Source: Paenibacillus polygoni
GTDB lineage: Bacteria; Bacillota; Bacilli; Paenibacillales; Paenibacillaceae
Direction of reading: 5' to 3'
NCBI RefSeq assembly: GCF_030263935.1
Contig: NZ_CP127162.1
Span: forward strand, 2,799,501-2,863,500
Length of the DNA stretch: 64,000 bases
The translations under genes and the position numbers were made by a program. Below, piece after piece: positions 53,765 through 63,136 of this stretch. The notes under the pieces were generated by a model, which ran no database searches, had not been told where the DNA came from, and was given only the letters and a program-made list of their open reading frames with translations. Each line of letters starts with the position of its first letter. Within the stretch, counting starts at the first letter, position 1.

Positions 53765-54645
53765 CAGTTATCCTCCTTAATGACAAGGCGCTGCAACAAG
53801 GTAACAATGATGACGATAAATAAGAGCACCACTGCCATCGCTGAAGCAAGACCAAACTTCCCGTATTTGAACGCCATATCAATGGTCTGTATAACAAACG
53901 TTTTACTGCCATTTGCTCCATCAACCATAATGTACGGAATATCAAAAGCACTGATCGCACCGCTAATTGCAAGAATCAGATTTAGCTGAACGATTCGTTT
54001 GATACTTGGGATAATAATATGTTTGAACTGATGCCATTTGTTCGCACCATCAATATCCGCCGCTTCATAAATATCTTTGTCAATCGAGGAAATAGCCCCG
54101 AGAAAGATAATGAAGTTAAATCCCATGTATCTCCATACAGAAGCACTTGCAAGTGAAATGTTAATCACGTCTGGGTTACCAAGCCAGAGCGTAATATTCT
54201 TACCAAGTCCCAGCGCATTCAGCAATGTATCAAAGGTTCCATCTGGTCTAAAGAAGAATAAAAATATAAAACCAATGGCAACACCATTTAGCATATAAGG
54301 GAAAAATAAAACCCCTTTAAAGAAGTTTTTAAACCGAACTTTAAAACTTAATATCGTTGCAAAGTATAGAGCCAGACCCATTTGGAAAAAGGTAGCTACA
54401 AAGTAATACAAACTTACTTTAAACACGGAAAAATATTCAGGCTTTGTAAAAATGTTAATATAGTTTTTTAAACCTACATATTCCATGTTTTTGCTGTAAC
54501 CATTCCAGCTCGTAAAACTGTATTTGAACATATTTACTACAGGCAGGTAAGCAAATGTAACTAATAGAATAACCGGGATGAAAGAGAACGCCAGTATAAT
54601 TAATTTTCTCTGATTGGCGTAACTCAAATTAGATAATTTAAACAT
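53764..54645 (-). CDS. ABC sugar transporter permease, MalF-like
   Basis: A 293-residue membrane permease with six hydrophobic segments, beginning with a cytoplasmic NQRKLIILAFSFIPV stretch. The EAA loop reads YEAADIDGANKWHQFKHIIIP. It is the first permease of the mannan importer, 89 bases after the binding-protein gene; a hairpin lies in that gap. The start follows GGAGGTATGGC. Works with the MalG-like partner and the lipoprotein receptor. Confidence 0.9.
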   Translation of the reverse strand: MFKLSNLSYANQRKLIILAFSFIPVILLVTFAYLPVVNMFKYSFTSWNGYSKNMEYVGLKNYINIFTKPEYFSVFKVSLYYFVATFFQMGLALYFATILSFKVRFKNFFKGVLFFPYMLNGVAIGFIFLFFFRPDGTFDTLLNALGLGKNITLWLGNPDVINISLASASVWRYMGFNFIIFLGAISSIDKDIYEAADIDGANKWHQFKHIIIPSIKRIVQLNLILAISGAISAFDIPYIMVDGANGSKTFVIQTIDMAFKYGKFGLASAMAVVLLFIVIIVTLLQRLVIKEDN

Positions 54646-54680
54646 GCCATACCTCCACTTATCCAGCCGTTTTATGAAAT

Positions 54681-54720
54681 TTCAGAAGATCATCGGCATG
54701 GTCCTGGATGATCTTCTGAA
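54681..54720. repeat. Long inverted repeat between binding-protein and permease genes
   Basis: TTCAGAAGATCATC and GATGATCTTCTGAA pair perfectly across a 12-base loop, with no T tract. Such hairpins protect the upstream mRNA from exonucleases, allowing more binding protein than permease. Confidence 0.75.
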
Positions 54721-54734
54721 CCTTTCACTCTTCT

Positions 54735-56048
54735 CTATTCGGCTACTGTTTTTCGAGCTTCAACCCATGCATCATTCAGGTCTTTCATAATGTCATCATA
54801 CGATTCTTTCCGGTTACCAAGCGCAGCTTCAATAATTCTTTTCTTAAAGTCAGGCTGCCAGAGACCAACTTCCGCTTCTTTATCAATCTTATCTACTAAA
54901 CCTTCTTGTCCTTCTTTGGAAGGAGTAATGAATTTAAACTCTACACCTTTATCGCCGAATTCTTTCAAAATATCAGGAAGTTCTGCACCAACAACTGGAC
55001 TGATACTGCCTGCTTGTTCTACTGCATAATTAGATTCATTAATGAAAAAGTCTACCCATGCTTTTGCAGCAGGTTTATTCTTACTGTTTATGTTAATTGC
55101 AAGGTTATAGTCTGCTCCGAGTGGAACAATGACGTTATCAGCGTTCGTAGGGAATGGCATAAATCCGATATCATCTGGATTGGTTGCCGAAGCTTTAATT
55201 TGGTCAATAGCCCAAGATCCAAGAACCATAGTTGCTATTTTCCCTTGTCCTAAATCTGCTTTTGAACTCTCCCAGTCGGTTGTCGTAGGATCGCGTTCAA
55301 TCAAACCTTCTTTTGTTGCATCAAACAAAATTTTATAAAGATCATAGTGTGGCTGACCTGCCACAAAGTTGTCATCACTGTTTGGCTGTGTAACGTTTAC
55401 ATAATCAACATTGCCAGCTACCGTCGTTAGATCAGATTCCCACTGAGTCAGCGGCCAACCAGCTGCATAGTTTGTGTACAAAGGAACTGCCTCTGTTTTT
55501 TCTTTCACACTTCTAAGCGCATCCATAAACTGATCAATTGTTTGTGGAATGTCCGTTACACCAGCATCTTTAAACACCTGCTTGTTATAGATGACACCGG
55601 AGTATGTAATTGCTACTGGAATTCCGTAGATTGTGTTATCTACCATTCGTTCTTCAATACCTGTGTACTTCGTTTTCAGTTCATCATAGCTTCCTAGCGG
55701 TTCAAAGAAATCTGGAAGATCAGCAACAGGAACACTAGTTGGGATCAGTAGAACATCACCGTATTCATCTGTATTCATACGAATTTTGATTTGACCTTCA
55801 TAATCAGAAAGAGCTTCAAAATTGACTTTTACATCTGGATACTTTTCATTAAACTTCTTAGCGTAATCTTGGAATACCGTATCAACAATATCTGTTCTCT
55901 GCGTGATCACGGTGATTTCTCCTTTGATTGCCCCATCATCATCTGAAGCACTTGAATCTCCTCCATTAGAAGAACATGCTGCCAAGATAGAGATAATGAG
56001 AAATACAGATAAAAACTTAAATAACCCTTTTTTATTACTCACTTTCAT
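54735..56048 (-). CDS. ABC transporter sugar-binding lipoprotein
   Basis: A 437-residue receptor of the ABC carbohydrate importer. Residues 1-23 form a lipoprotein signal ending in the lipobox ISILAAC, so it is anchored to the membrane by its Cys and faces outward. The mature part has family features KYPDVKVNFEALSDYEGQIKIRM, YGIPVAITYSGVIYNKQVF and KIATMVLGSWAIDQI. The start at 56048 is chosen because AAAGGGGTT precedes it; an upstream TTG at 56060 has none. It begins the minus-strand mannan operon, downstream of a sigma-A promoter carrying a cre site. Confidence 0.92.
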   Translation of the reverse strand: MKVSNKKGLFKFLSVFLIISILAACSSNGGDSSASDDDGAIKGEITVITQRTDIVDTVFQDYAKKFNEKYPDVKVNFEALSDYEGQIKIRMNTDEYGDVLLIPTSVPVADLPDFFEPLGSYDELKTKYTGIEERMVDNTIYGIPVAITYSGVIYNKQVFKDAGVTDIPQTIDQFMDALRSVKEKTEAVPLYTNYAAGWPLTQWESDLTTVAGNVDYVNVTQPNSDDNFVAGQPHYDLYKILFDATKEGLIERDPTTTDWESSKADLGQGKIATMVLGSWAIDQIKASATNPDDIGFMPFPTNADNVIVPLGADYNLAININSKNKPAAKAWVDFFINESNYAVEQAGSISPVVGAELPDILKEFGDKGVEFKFITPSKEGQEGLVDKIDKEAEVGLWQPDFKKRIIEAALGNRKESYDDIMKDLNDAWVEARKTVAE

Positions 56049-56066
56049 AACCCCTTTCAAGTGTTT

Positions 56067-56086
56067 TTAAGTTAACGATTAAGTTA
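56067..56086. promoter_or_regulatory. Operator-like site, minus-strand mannan operon
   Basis: TTAAGTTAACGAT then TTAAGTTA. It shares the 13-base core TTAAGTWAACGAT (in opposite orientation) with the site at 56214-56233 and lies just downstream of the minus-strand promoter, 19 bases before the start codon. Confidence 0.55.
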
Positions 56087-56093
56087 CAAACAA

Positions 56094-56122
56094 AGTTTAT
56101 ATTGATAACGCTTTCCAGTCAA
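56094..56122 (-). promoter_or_regulatory. Sigma-A promoter for the mannan import operon
   Basis: Minus strand TTGACT-N17-TAAACT, exact spacing, about 45 bases upstream of the binding-protein start. Confidence 0.75.
56103..56116 (-). promoter_or_regulatory. cre site (CcpA) within the promoter spacer
   Basis: Minus strand GGAAAGCGTTATCA, 13 of 14 consensus matches, lying entirely between the -35 and -10 boxes, where CcpA would block polymerase. Confidence 0.7.
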
Positions 56123-56180
56123 CCTTTATTTTTACTACTGTTCTCCTTTTCTTTTATAGAGATCTCATTCCGTTAAATCA

Positions 56181-56209
56181 TTGACAAGCATTAAAAAGCT
56201 ATTTAATAT
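56181..56209 (+). promoter_or_regulatory. Sigma-A promoter for the epimerase-phosphorylase operon
   Basis: TTGACA-N17-TAATAT, near-perfect, with an expected start site about 56216. Confidence 0.8.
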
Positions 56210-56213
56210 TTGA

Positions 56214-56233
56214 TTAAGTTATCGTTTACTTAA
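56214..56233. promoter_or_regulatory. LacI-type operator over the transcription start
   Basis: TTAAGTTATCGTTTACTTAA, an inverted repeat with a central CG as LacI-family operators have. It starts five bases after the -10 box, so bound repressor would block initiation. The LacI-family gene at 58789 is the likely partner. Confidence 0.65.
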
Positions 56234-56264
56234 ATAGATTTCATTTTAGAGAGGTTGTGACTTT

Positions 56265-57449
56265 TTGGTCGAATCTTTGAATACCTTAACTGCCGAGATT
56301 CAAAAGGAATGGGTATCTCATATACTTCCTTTCTGGGCAAACATGAAGGATGATGAGCAAGGGGGGTATTATGGAGAGCTGGATTACAGCCTTAAGTTAG
56401 ATAAAACCGCAGCAAAAGGCGGAATCGCAAACTCAAGAATTCTTTGGTCTTTCTCAGCTGCTTATCGTTACCTAATCTCTAATTCCTATGCTGAGCATGC
56501 CCATCACTCCTTCCGTTTCCTGAAAGAGAATCTTCTTGATCCTGTATTCGGCGGTGTATATTGGTCTGTAGATTATGAGGGCCATCCCCTCGATACGCGT
56601 AAACATATCTATAATCAGGCTTTTGCTGTGTACAGTTTAAGCGAGTATTATCGTGCATTAAATAGTGCAGAAGCCTTGGAACTAGCAAAGACTTTATTTT
56701 TCCTTATTGAAGAGAAAGGTTATGACCCGAAGACGAATGCTTATAAGGAAGAATTTAATCGCACATGGCAGGAACAACCTAATGAGATGTTAAGTGAAAA
56801 TAATGTCATCGCCAGCATAACGATGAATACACACATTCATATCTTGGAAGCGTATACTACGCTTTACCGTGTATGGCCAGACAGCAGAGTTCGAGCTGCA
56901 CTTGAAAATTTGCTCCATATTCTTTATGATCGGATGTTTGACGCAAAGACAGGCAGACTCCATGTTTTCTTTGATCAGAACTGGAATTCTCTACTTGACC
57001 TCACTTCTTACGGTCATGATATTGAAGCAAGCTGGCTTATCGATGACGCTATGCAAGTTATTGGTTCCGATCATCCCGATCACAAAAAAATGATAGTTGA
57101 TTTGGCTTATTCCGTTGCAAAAAATGCTATTCAAAGCGATGGCTCTCTTGCTAATGAACGCGAAAAAGATCATTTAGATAAGACAAGGATATGGTGGGTG
57201 CAGGCTGAGGCTATTGTAGGATTCTACAATGCCTATCAGCGTACAAATGATCCATTATTTATAGATCTTGTTACTAACCTATGGGAATATACTAAAAATC
57301 ATATTATCGACTCAAGACTAGGAAGCGAATGGGTGTGGGCAGTTAAGGAAGATGGCAGCCATGATCAGCGTGAAATCGCTGGAGCTTGGAAGTGTCCCTA
57401 TCATAACAGCCGCTTTTGTATAGAGATGATTGAGAGGATGAGTGAGTAA
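56265..57449 (+). CDS. AGE-family 2-epimerase (cellobiose/mannobiose 2-epimerase)
   Basis: A 394-residue (alpha/alpha)6-barrel enzyme that converts beta-1,4-mannobiose to mannosyl-glucose by epimerising C2 of the reducing sugar. Conserved histidine blocks are [32 protein letters not shown] and the C-terminal [13 protein letters not shown]; the N-terminal WSFSAAYRY is also typical. Context decides the substrate: the next gene encodes a mannosylglucose phosphorylase. The start is TTG, with GAGAGG ten bases upstream. The stop overlaps the next start as TAATG. Confidence 0.88.
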   Translation: MVESLNTLTAEIQKEWVSHILPFWANMKDDEQGGYYGELDYSLKLDKTAAKGGIANSRILWSFSAAYRYLISNSYAEHAHHSFRFLKENLLDPVFGGVYWSVDYEGHPLDTRKHIYNQAFAVYSLSEYYRALNSAEALELAKTLFFLIEEKGYDPKTNAYKEEFNRTWQEQPNEMLSENNVIASITMNTHIHILEAYTTLYRVWPDSRVRAALENLLHILYDRMFDAKTGRLHVFFDQNWNSLLDLTSYGHDIEASWLIDDAMQVIGSDHPDHKKMIVDLAYSVAKNAIQSDGSLANEREKDHLDKTRIWWVQAEAIVGFYNAYQRTNDPLFIDLVTNLWEYTKNHIIDSRLGSEWVWAVKEDGSHDQREIAGAWKCPYHNSRFCIEMIERMSE

Positions 57450-58630
57450 TGATACACAAAAAATATGGTGAACTGCTTGCTAAACAAGAGGAATTGCTGA
57501 ACAAACCAAATAAAGTGAATGAACAATTTTATAATGGAATCTACGACCGCTATGAAAATCCTGTTCTTACACGGCATCATGTTCCTCTGCACTGGAGATT
57601 TGATCTGGACGAAGAACAAAATCCTTACTTTATGGAAAGACTCGGGATTAATGCTACATTGAATCCTGGGGCCATTTACCATAATGGAAAATACGTACTG
57701 GTATCACGTACCGAAGGTCTGGACCGTAAATCTATTTTTGCTTTAGCTGAAAGCGATAACGGTATTGATCATTTCCGTTTTGTAGGAGAACCTTTAGTGT
57801 GGGAAGACATGGATGAGAATGAGACCAATATGTATGACATGAGACTCGTGAAACATGAAGACGGATGGATTTACGGTATCTACTGTTCCGAACAGAAAGA
57901 TCCAGATGCAGCTCCTTTTGATACATCTAGCGCAGTGGCACAAGCGGGATTCGTACGTACTCAAGATCTGAAGACATGGACAAGACTTCCGAATATTAAG
58001 ACAAATTCACCGCAGCAGCGTAATGTTGTTCTCCACCCTGAATTTGTTGATGGAAAATACGCGTTTTATACTCGTCCTCAGGATGGATTCATTTCTACAG
58101 GATCAGGAGGCGGAATTGCCTTTGGTTACTGTGAAGACATTTTAAACCCTGTAATTGATGAAGAATTTATAATTGACGAGCGTCAGTACCATACCGTGTA
58201 TGAAGTGAAAAATGGACAAGGTCCTGCACCGATTAAAACAGATCGCGGCTGGATTCATATAGCTCATGGCGTAAGAAACACAGCAGCCGGACTGCGCTAT
58301 GTGCTCTATACATTTGCGACTAGCCTTTCGGATCCTACCGAAATCATTGCGAAACCAGGTGGTCATTTCCTTGCTCCTTATGATGATGAGAGAGTCGGAG
58401 ATGTATCAAATGTGGTGTTTTGTAACGGGGCGGTTGTTAATGATCAGAAAGAAGTGTTTATTTACTACGCATCCAGCGATACGCGGATCCATGTAGCAAC
58501 AACAACCATTGATAAATTGATCGATTATACATTTAATACACCTGCTGATACCTTCCGTTCCCTGGGTTCCGCAGCACAGCGTGCACAATTAATTAAGAAA
58601 AATGAGTCCTTATTAAAAGTAACGAAGTAA
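57449..58630 (+). CDS. GH130 4-O-beta-D-mannosyl-D-glucose phosphorylase
   Basis: A 393-residue propeller enzyme that splits mannosyl-glucose with phosphate into mannose 1-phosphate and glucose. It is longer than the other GH130 here and has an N-terminal helical extension ([16 protein letters not shown]). Subfamily 1 blocks: [68 protein letters not shown]. It is translated directly behind the epimerase, whose product is its substrate. The end lacks a clear terminator before the regulator gene. Confidence 0.9.
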   Translation: MIHKKYGELLAKQEELLNKPNKVNEQFYNGIYDRYENPVLTRHHVPLHWRFDLDEEQNPYFMERLGINATLNPGAIYHNGKYVLVSRTEGLDRKSIFALAESDNGIDHFRFVGEPLVWEDMDENETNMYDMRLVKHEDGWIYGIYCSEQKDPDAAPFDTSSAVAQAGFVRTQDLKTWTRLPNIKTNSPQQRNVVLHPEFVDGKYAFYTRPQDGFISTGSGGGIAFGYCEDILNPVIDEEFIIDERQYHTVYEVKNGQGPAPIKTDRGWIHIAHGVRNTAAGLRYVLYTFATSLSDPTEIIAKPGGHFLAPYDDERVGDVSNVVFCNGAVVNDQKEVFIYYASSDTRIHVATTTIDKLIDYTFNTPADTFRSLGSAAQRAQLIKKNESLLKVTK

Positions 58631-58788
58631 ATCTTTTTTTACGATGTTTGTCGCTGCATAAATTCATTCATCTTCTTTATTCGTTTCCCAGAAGAAGGTA
58701 TACTTAACATGCATATAACGAATTAATTTTACATCATTAGTTTACTTCATATTTAATCAACACCCGCGGGAATAAAGGAGATGATGTG

Positions 58789-59814
58789 ATGAATAAAAAC
58801 ATCACTATGCGTGACATAGCGAACCAGCTTGGCGTGAGTAGTGTAACCGTGTCAAAAGCACTTAATGATAAAGAAGGCGTAAGTGAAGAGCTAAAGGAAC
58901 GCATTAAACAACTGGCAAGTGAACTTGGATACCGAGTGAATATGGCAGCTAAAACGATGCGCGAAGGATTAACCTATAACATTGGGGTCATTATTCCTGA
59001 AAGATTTACAGGTCCGGATCAGTCTTTCTATCTACGTGTCTACCAAGAAATATCGAAGTCTCTAGAAGCTACTGGATATTATGGGATTTTGCACATCCTT
59101 AGCAGTTCTGATGAAGAAGGTCTCCTTCTTCCTAGGATTTACTATGACCGTAAAGTAGATGGTTTTATCGTACTAGGTCAGATTAATAAGCCTTATATTG
59201 AAGTGATTGAGAACATAGAACAGCCAAAACTGTTTCTGGATTTTTATGATGAACACTCGAGTATCGATTCTGTAGTCACGGATAATTTTTATGGTGCCTA
59301 TGAACTTACAAATTATTTAATCCAGCAAGGACATCGGGATATCGCCTATGTGGGTAACCTTTACTCCACAAGCAGTATTCAGGATCGTTTCTTAGGCTAT
59401 TACAAGTCACTGCTTGAACATCACATTCATTTAGAACCGAAGTGGATTATCAATGATCGGGACGAACAGGGAACCTATATTGACATTGAGCTCCCTTCCC
59501 CGCTTCCTACTGCATTTGTATGTAACTGTGACCAAGTCGCATACTCTGTAGTACAGAAGCTCAAACTGATGGGCCACCGGGTACCAGAAGATTGCTCCGT
59601 CGTGGGTTTTGATAATGATATTTATGCCACCCTTACAGAGCCACATCTTACGACTATTGATGTCAACATCAATCAAATGGCTCAAACTGCTGTTCAGTCT
59701 CTTCTTCGTCAGATCAATCATCCCGATGTTCGATTTGGCAGACTGGTTGTAAAAGGTGAAATCATCTACAGAGATTCCGTAAAATCTTTGAATTCGGCAG
59801 CTGCGCCTGAATAA
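58789..59814 (+). CDS. LacI-family transcriptional regulator
   Basis: A 341-residue repressor. The N-terminal DNA-binding domain reads TMRDIANQLGVSSVTVSKALND, followed by the hinge region ELGYRVNMAAKTMREG; the rest is a periplasmic-binding-protein-like sugar domain (YNIGVIIPERFTG, SVVGFDNDIYATLTEPHLTTI). The GTG at 58786 is also in frame, but AAAGGAG is best spaced for the ATG at 58789. It follows the phosphorylase by 158 bases and most likely controls both arms of the mannan locus through the operator-like sites near 56.1-56.2 kb, with a manno-oligosaccharide as inducer. Confidence 0.88.
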   Translation: MNKNITMRDIANQLGVSSVTVSKALNDKEGVSEELKERIKQLASELGYRVNMAAKTMREGLTYNIGVIIPERFTGPDQSFYLRVYQEISKSLEATGYYGILHILSSSDEEGLLLPRIYYDRKVDGFIVLGQINKPYIEVIENIEQPKLFLDFYDEHSSIDSVVTDNFYGAYELTNYLIQQGHRDIAYVGNLYSTSSIQDRFLGYYKSLLEHHIHLEPKWIINDRDEQGTYIDIELPSPLPTAFVCNCDQVAYSVVQKLKLMGHRVPEDCSVVGFDNDIYATLTEPHLTTIDVNINQMAQTAVQSLLRQINHPDVRFGRLVVKGEIIYRDSVKSLNSAAAPE

Positions 59815-59825
59815 CAAAAAAATAC

Positions 59826-59865
59826 AAAAAGGATGCAAAGTATCATAACTCTGCATCCTTTTTTG
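59826..59865 (+). terminator. Intrinsic terminator of the LacI-family gene
   Basis: AAAAAGGATGCA and TGCATCCTTTTTT pair perfectly. Confidence 0.88.
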
Positions 59866-59917
59866 ATTTTATGATTTACATGAAGCTTATCTATGTAGGC
59901 GGCCGCTCTGCGGCGGC

Positions 59918-59936
59918 AAAAAGTGGGTGCACTTTT
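59918..59936 (-). terminator. Probable terminator of the Asp-box gene
   Basis: AAAAGTG-GGTG-CACTTTT repeat, 27 bases after the stop; a GC-rich NotI-containing stretch (GGCGGCCGC) lies next to it. Confidence 0.55.
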
Positions 59937-59963
59937 AGGATGGGAACGTGAGGATTTTTTTTG

Positions 59964-61205
59964 TTAGGTCCCATAATAAATATCCATTTTCCCTGTTGGA
60001 AGAGTGGTCGCATTCCATACAGCAGCCAGGTTATCCGGAGCAATCGTTGCAGCCGTAATATAATCACCAATAAGTTCTGTAGGAATTGGAGATATTCCAT
60101 TTGGATTAAATGAAGTCGTTGTGACACGCCGATTTGCAAAAGAAGCTCCCCCGTCAAATGATTCAGCAACAAACACATCCAGAAGAAATCCGTCAATCCG
60201 GTTCGTATAGTAAATCACACGTATGGTTCCCGTATAAGGCGATACGGTAATAGAAGGGCTGAAGTTTTGTGAACCTGCAGGTGCTCCTGTAATACTAACC
60301 GGCGCCGTCCATAGAAGACCATCTGGGGATTTACAGAACAAAATATCGGTATAACCATTTCTTGCATCATTCCATACGCTATATACACTACCGCTATAAG
60401 GGCCATTGGAGATATCTGCACCTAAACTTAAGTTGGTCTGAACACGAAAGTTATAATTAGGTACAGGCAGTGGAGAAGGAGCTTTAACTACAGAAGATAT
60501 AAAGGTAGACTGTCTTTGCACAGGTGGTTGATAGGTGACTCCCCCATCATATGAAATTCGTAAGAAAGCAATGGGATTAATCGGTCCTGTTAATATAAAC
60601 CCAGCATAGACCTGCCCTGAAAAACCGACCGCAAGTGCAGCACGATCGTGAAAGCCTCGAGGATCTGAAATGCGATCTGGTTCTTCCCAGTTCAGCCCTT
60701 GGTCTAAGGAGCGCTGTACAAAAATAGCAGTCGCAGAGGCAGAAAGCGGCGTGTACCCGACATAAGCATTTCCACGGAATGGACTACCGGGTGATCGATC
60801 TACTGATATAAAGGGTTCATCATTGTGCACTATCGTGCCATAGCCACGCTTAACAAAGACAGGCGGTGACCATGTTTCTCCGTCATCAAAAGAGGTGTAG
60901 CTGATGATTGTACCGTCATTCAAATCATTAAATACATGGACCGTAACAATGAATGTTTGAGGAAATGTATAATCTATCGTAGGTGCTTCTGCTCCTGCGT
61001 ATCCTGCAGGCTGGGGAAGAATCTCCGTGGTCCATGTTAATCCACCATCTATTGATCGATAAAAACCGGTTCCTGTAGGTCCCGAACTTGTGTCTACCGC
61101 TACCACGCATAAGACATTCGGATTTAAAGTGTTTACTGCAATGGAAGGCTCGAACTGCGTACCGCCAAGTCCCGCAGTAATATTAACCACTGGCATTTCG
61201 CTCAC
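59964..61205 (-). CDS. Asp-box (BNR/sialidase-like) beta-propeller protein
   Basis: A 413-residue beta protein. At least six Asp-box repeats are visible: SIDGGLTW, SFDDGETW, SLDQGLNW, SYDGGVTY, SPDGLLW and SFDGGASF, spaced 45-70 residues apart, as in six-bladed sialidase or neuraminidase-like propellers. The Arg triad and nucleophilic Tyr of true sialidases are not apparent, so a binding or structural role is likely. There is no signal peptide. The preceding small gene (121 residues) stops ten bases upstream and shares its transcript. Start follows AAGAGGGTGAGCGA. Spore-surface or extracellular export without a signal is possible. Confidence 0.75.
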   Translation of the reverse strand: MSEMPVVNITAGLGGTQFEPSIAVNTLNPNVLCVVAVDTSSGPTGTGFYRSIDGGLTWTTEILPQPAGYAGAEAPTIDYTFPQTFIVTVHVFNDLNDGTIISYTSFDDGETWSPPVFVKRGYGTIVHNDEPFISVDRSPGSPFRGNAYVGYTPLSASATAIFVQRSLDQGLNWEEPDRISDPRGFHDRAALAVGFSGQVYAGFILTGPINPIAFLRISYDGGVTYQPPVQRQSTFISSVVKAPSPLPVPNYNFRVQTNLSLGADISNGPYSGSVYSVWNDARNGYTDILFCKSPDGLLWTAPVSITGAPAGSQNFSPSITVSPYTGTIRVIYYTNRIDGFLLDVFVAESFDGGASFANRRVTTTSFNPNGISPIPTELIGDYITAATIAPDNLAAVWNATTLPTGKMDIYYGT

Positions 61206-61214
61206 CCTCTTTTA

Positions 61215-61580
61215 TTAAGAAGTAATGGTAAACTGATCAATATAAGTCATCTCCGATTGAAGAACACGCTGAATAATTTCTCCAGCTGAATCGATCCCAT
61301 ATACGTGCGTTATGGTGCTCGTTGCACTAAAAAAGTCACTTTGAACTTCATAATATCCTGCGTCTGAAAGTGCGTAGAGTAATGTTTTTGTCATGAGCGG
61401 TTGAACTTGAATTAAATTAATGCCAATGGGTGTTCGGCTGGTTAGAGATACATTCCATTTGAACACTTGTATTTCAATATTAGAGGGAATATAAGGGGAA
61501 TCATTTAAACAAGTAACTAAGATCTGCGTTGATCCGCTTACACCTGAAGAATTATAGATTAAACCCGTAGAATATGGCAT
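61215..61580 (-). CDS. Small beta-rich protein of unknown function
   Basis: A 121-residue protein I do not recognise. It opens MPYSTGLIYNSSGVSGSTQI, has alternating hydrophobic/Ser-Thr patterns typical of a beta sandwich (IEIQVFKWNVSL), and ends with DQFTITS. No signal peptide or membrane segment. Start follows GGAAAGGAGGGAGACTT. It is co-transcribed with the propeller protein, so the two probably act together, perhaps as spore-coat or exosporium partners. Confidence 0.7.
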   Translation of the reverse strand: MPYSTGLIYNSSGVSGSTQILVTCLNDSPYIPSNIEIQVFKWNVSLTSRTPIGINLIQVQPLMTKTLLYALSDAGYYEVQSDFFSATSTITHVYGIDSAGEIIQRVLQSEMTYIDQFTITS

Positions 61581-61707
61581 AAGTCTCCCTCCTTTCCGCT
61601 CACCTCTTATTAACGAATTGTACTAATCTATTCTATGTTGATAGGTTACGAATGACGCGGCTGTCTTATCGTAAAAGAATTCTTTATTCTCGATAAATAG
61701 GCTGCAA

Positions 61708-63084
61708 TTAATCATATGATCTGACTCCATAAAAAAAGAATCCCCATCCTAAGGATGGAGATTCTCTATACCCGCAGTTTTTCTCCGCTTTGCGTTTCAA
61801 AACACTTTTATGATGCGTGAATGTATCAAAACTTGCTTTACCATGATACGATCCCATACCACTTTCCCCCACACCGCCAAAAGGCAGATAAGGCGAAGTT
61901 AAGTGCGCAAGTGTTTCATTGATACAGCCGCCGCCGAAGGAAACTCGGCTCAGCAACTCATCTTGTACTTCTTTACTCTCAGAGAAAACGTAGAAAGCTA
62001 ACGGTTTTGGACGATTCGTAATTTCTTCAATAATCTCGTTCAAATCATCATATACGATTACAGGAAGAATCGGACCAAAGATTTCTTCTTGCATAACCGG
62101 ATCATTCCAAGAAATTTGATCGAGGATTGTCGGCTCTATGAATTGTCTAGAAGCATCTGTTCTACCGCCAAAATACGGATTCCCATTGTCTAAGAAAGCA
62201 CGTAGTCGATTAAATTGTTTTTCATTTATAATTTTAGGGAAATCAGGATTTTTGGAAATATCTTCCCCATATAACCCATGAATTGCTTCTTTAAGTTTGC
62301 TAAGGAACTGATCTTTTACATCACGATGTATCAGCAGATAGTCTGGAGCAACGCAAGTTTGTCCTGCATTGAGAAACTTCCCTCTAGCGATCCGCTTCGC
62401 AGCAGTATCAAGATCAGCATCATTATGCACGATACAAGGACTCTTACCGCCGAGTTCCAAAGTAACCGGAGTTAGATGTTTAGAAGCAGCTTCCATTACT
62501 ACTTTTCCGACATTTGTGCTTCCTGTAAAGAAGATATAATCAAATTTTTCTTTTAGAAGAGCAGTGCTCGTTTCGACTTCACCCTCTACAACCGCAATAT
62601 ACTCTTCAGGGAAGTTATCACTTATCATTTTAGTAATGATACTTGATGTCGCTGGAGTAAATTCTGATGGTTTCAGTACTGCACAGTTACCGCCGGCAAT
62701 TGCTCCTACAAGAGGAGAGACAGCCAACTGGAACGGATAGTTCCATGGGGCAATAATCAAAGCATCACCATATGGCTCTGGGTAGATTACGCTCGAAGCA
62801 TCTGTAATATAAGCAGGCGTTTCTACATTTTTAGGTTCCATCCATGCTTTCAAGTTCTCTAAGGAATAGTTAATTTCCTCAAGAACCAGTTTAATTTCCG
62901 AAGAATATCCTTCAGCCTCCGACTTATTCAAGTCTTTTCTGAGAGCTGCTAGAATTTCTTTTTCATTTGTAAGAATTGCTTCTTTCAATGTATTTAATGA
63001 ATCCATTCGATATTGAATAGGTTTTGTTACCCCTGTTTTGAAGAATGTCCGCTGTCTTTTTGCCAAATTCTCGTAATTTTCCAT
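61708..63084 (-). CDS. Aldehyde dehydrogenase, class 3-like (YwdH type), with extended C-terminus
   Basis: A 458-residue dehydrogenase that oxidises aldehydes with NAD(P). Family features: IIAPWNYPFQLAVSPLVGA, FFTGSTNVGKVVMEAA, the base in VTLELGGKSPCIV and the catalytic Cys in NAGQTCVAPDY (about 240); PYLPFGGVGESGMGSYHGK is near the end. The last ~20 residues are coded by the arms and T tract of an intrinsic terminator (61731-61764), which is abnormal. One extra A in the A5 run near 61778-61782 would instead give a stop at 61766-61768, just before the hairpin, so a one-base deletion is likely. Probably still active. Confidence 0.87.
   Translation of the reverse strand: MENYENLAKRQRTFFKTGVTKPIQYRMDSLNTLKEAILTNEKEILAALRKDLNKSEAEGYSSEIKLVLEEINYSLENLKAWMEPKNVETPAYITDASSVIYPEPYGDALIIAPWNYPFQLAVSPLVGAIAGGNCAVLKPSEFTPATSSIITKMISDNFPEEYIAVVEGEVETSTALLKEKFDYIFFTGSTNVGKVVMEAASKHLTPVTLELGGKSPCIVHNDADLDTAAKRIARGKFLNAGQTCVAPDYLLIHRDVKDQFLSKLKEAIHGLYGEDISKNPDFPKIINEKQFNRLRAFLDNGNPYFGGRTDASRQFIEPTILDQISWNDPVMQEEIFGPILPVIVYDDLNEIIEEITNRPKPLAFYVFSESKEVQDELLSRVSFGGGCINETLAHLTSPYLPFGGVGESGMGSYHGKASFDTFTHHKSVLKRKAEKNCGYRESPSLGWGFFFYGVRSYD
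61731..61764 (-). terminator. Intrinsic terminator overlapping the aldehyde dehydrogenase frame
   Basis: Minus strand GAATCTCCATCC-TTA-GGATGGGGATTC then TTTTTTT. Both arms are inside the annotated reading frame. Confidence 0.85.
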
Positions 63085-63136
63085 GATTCACATTCTCCTC
63101 TGTATGTTAGTCTGTATGTTAGTATGATTTGAATTT

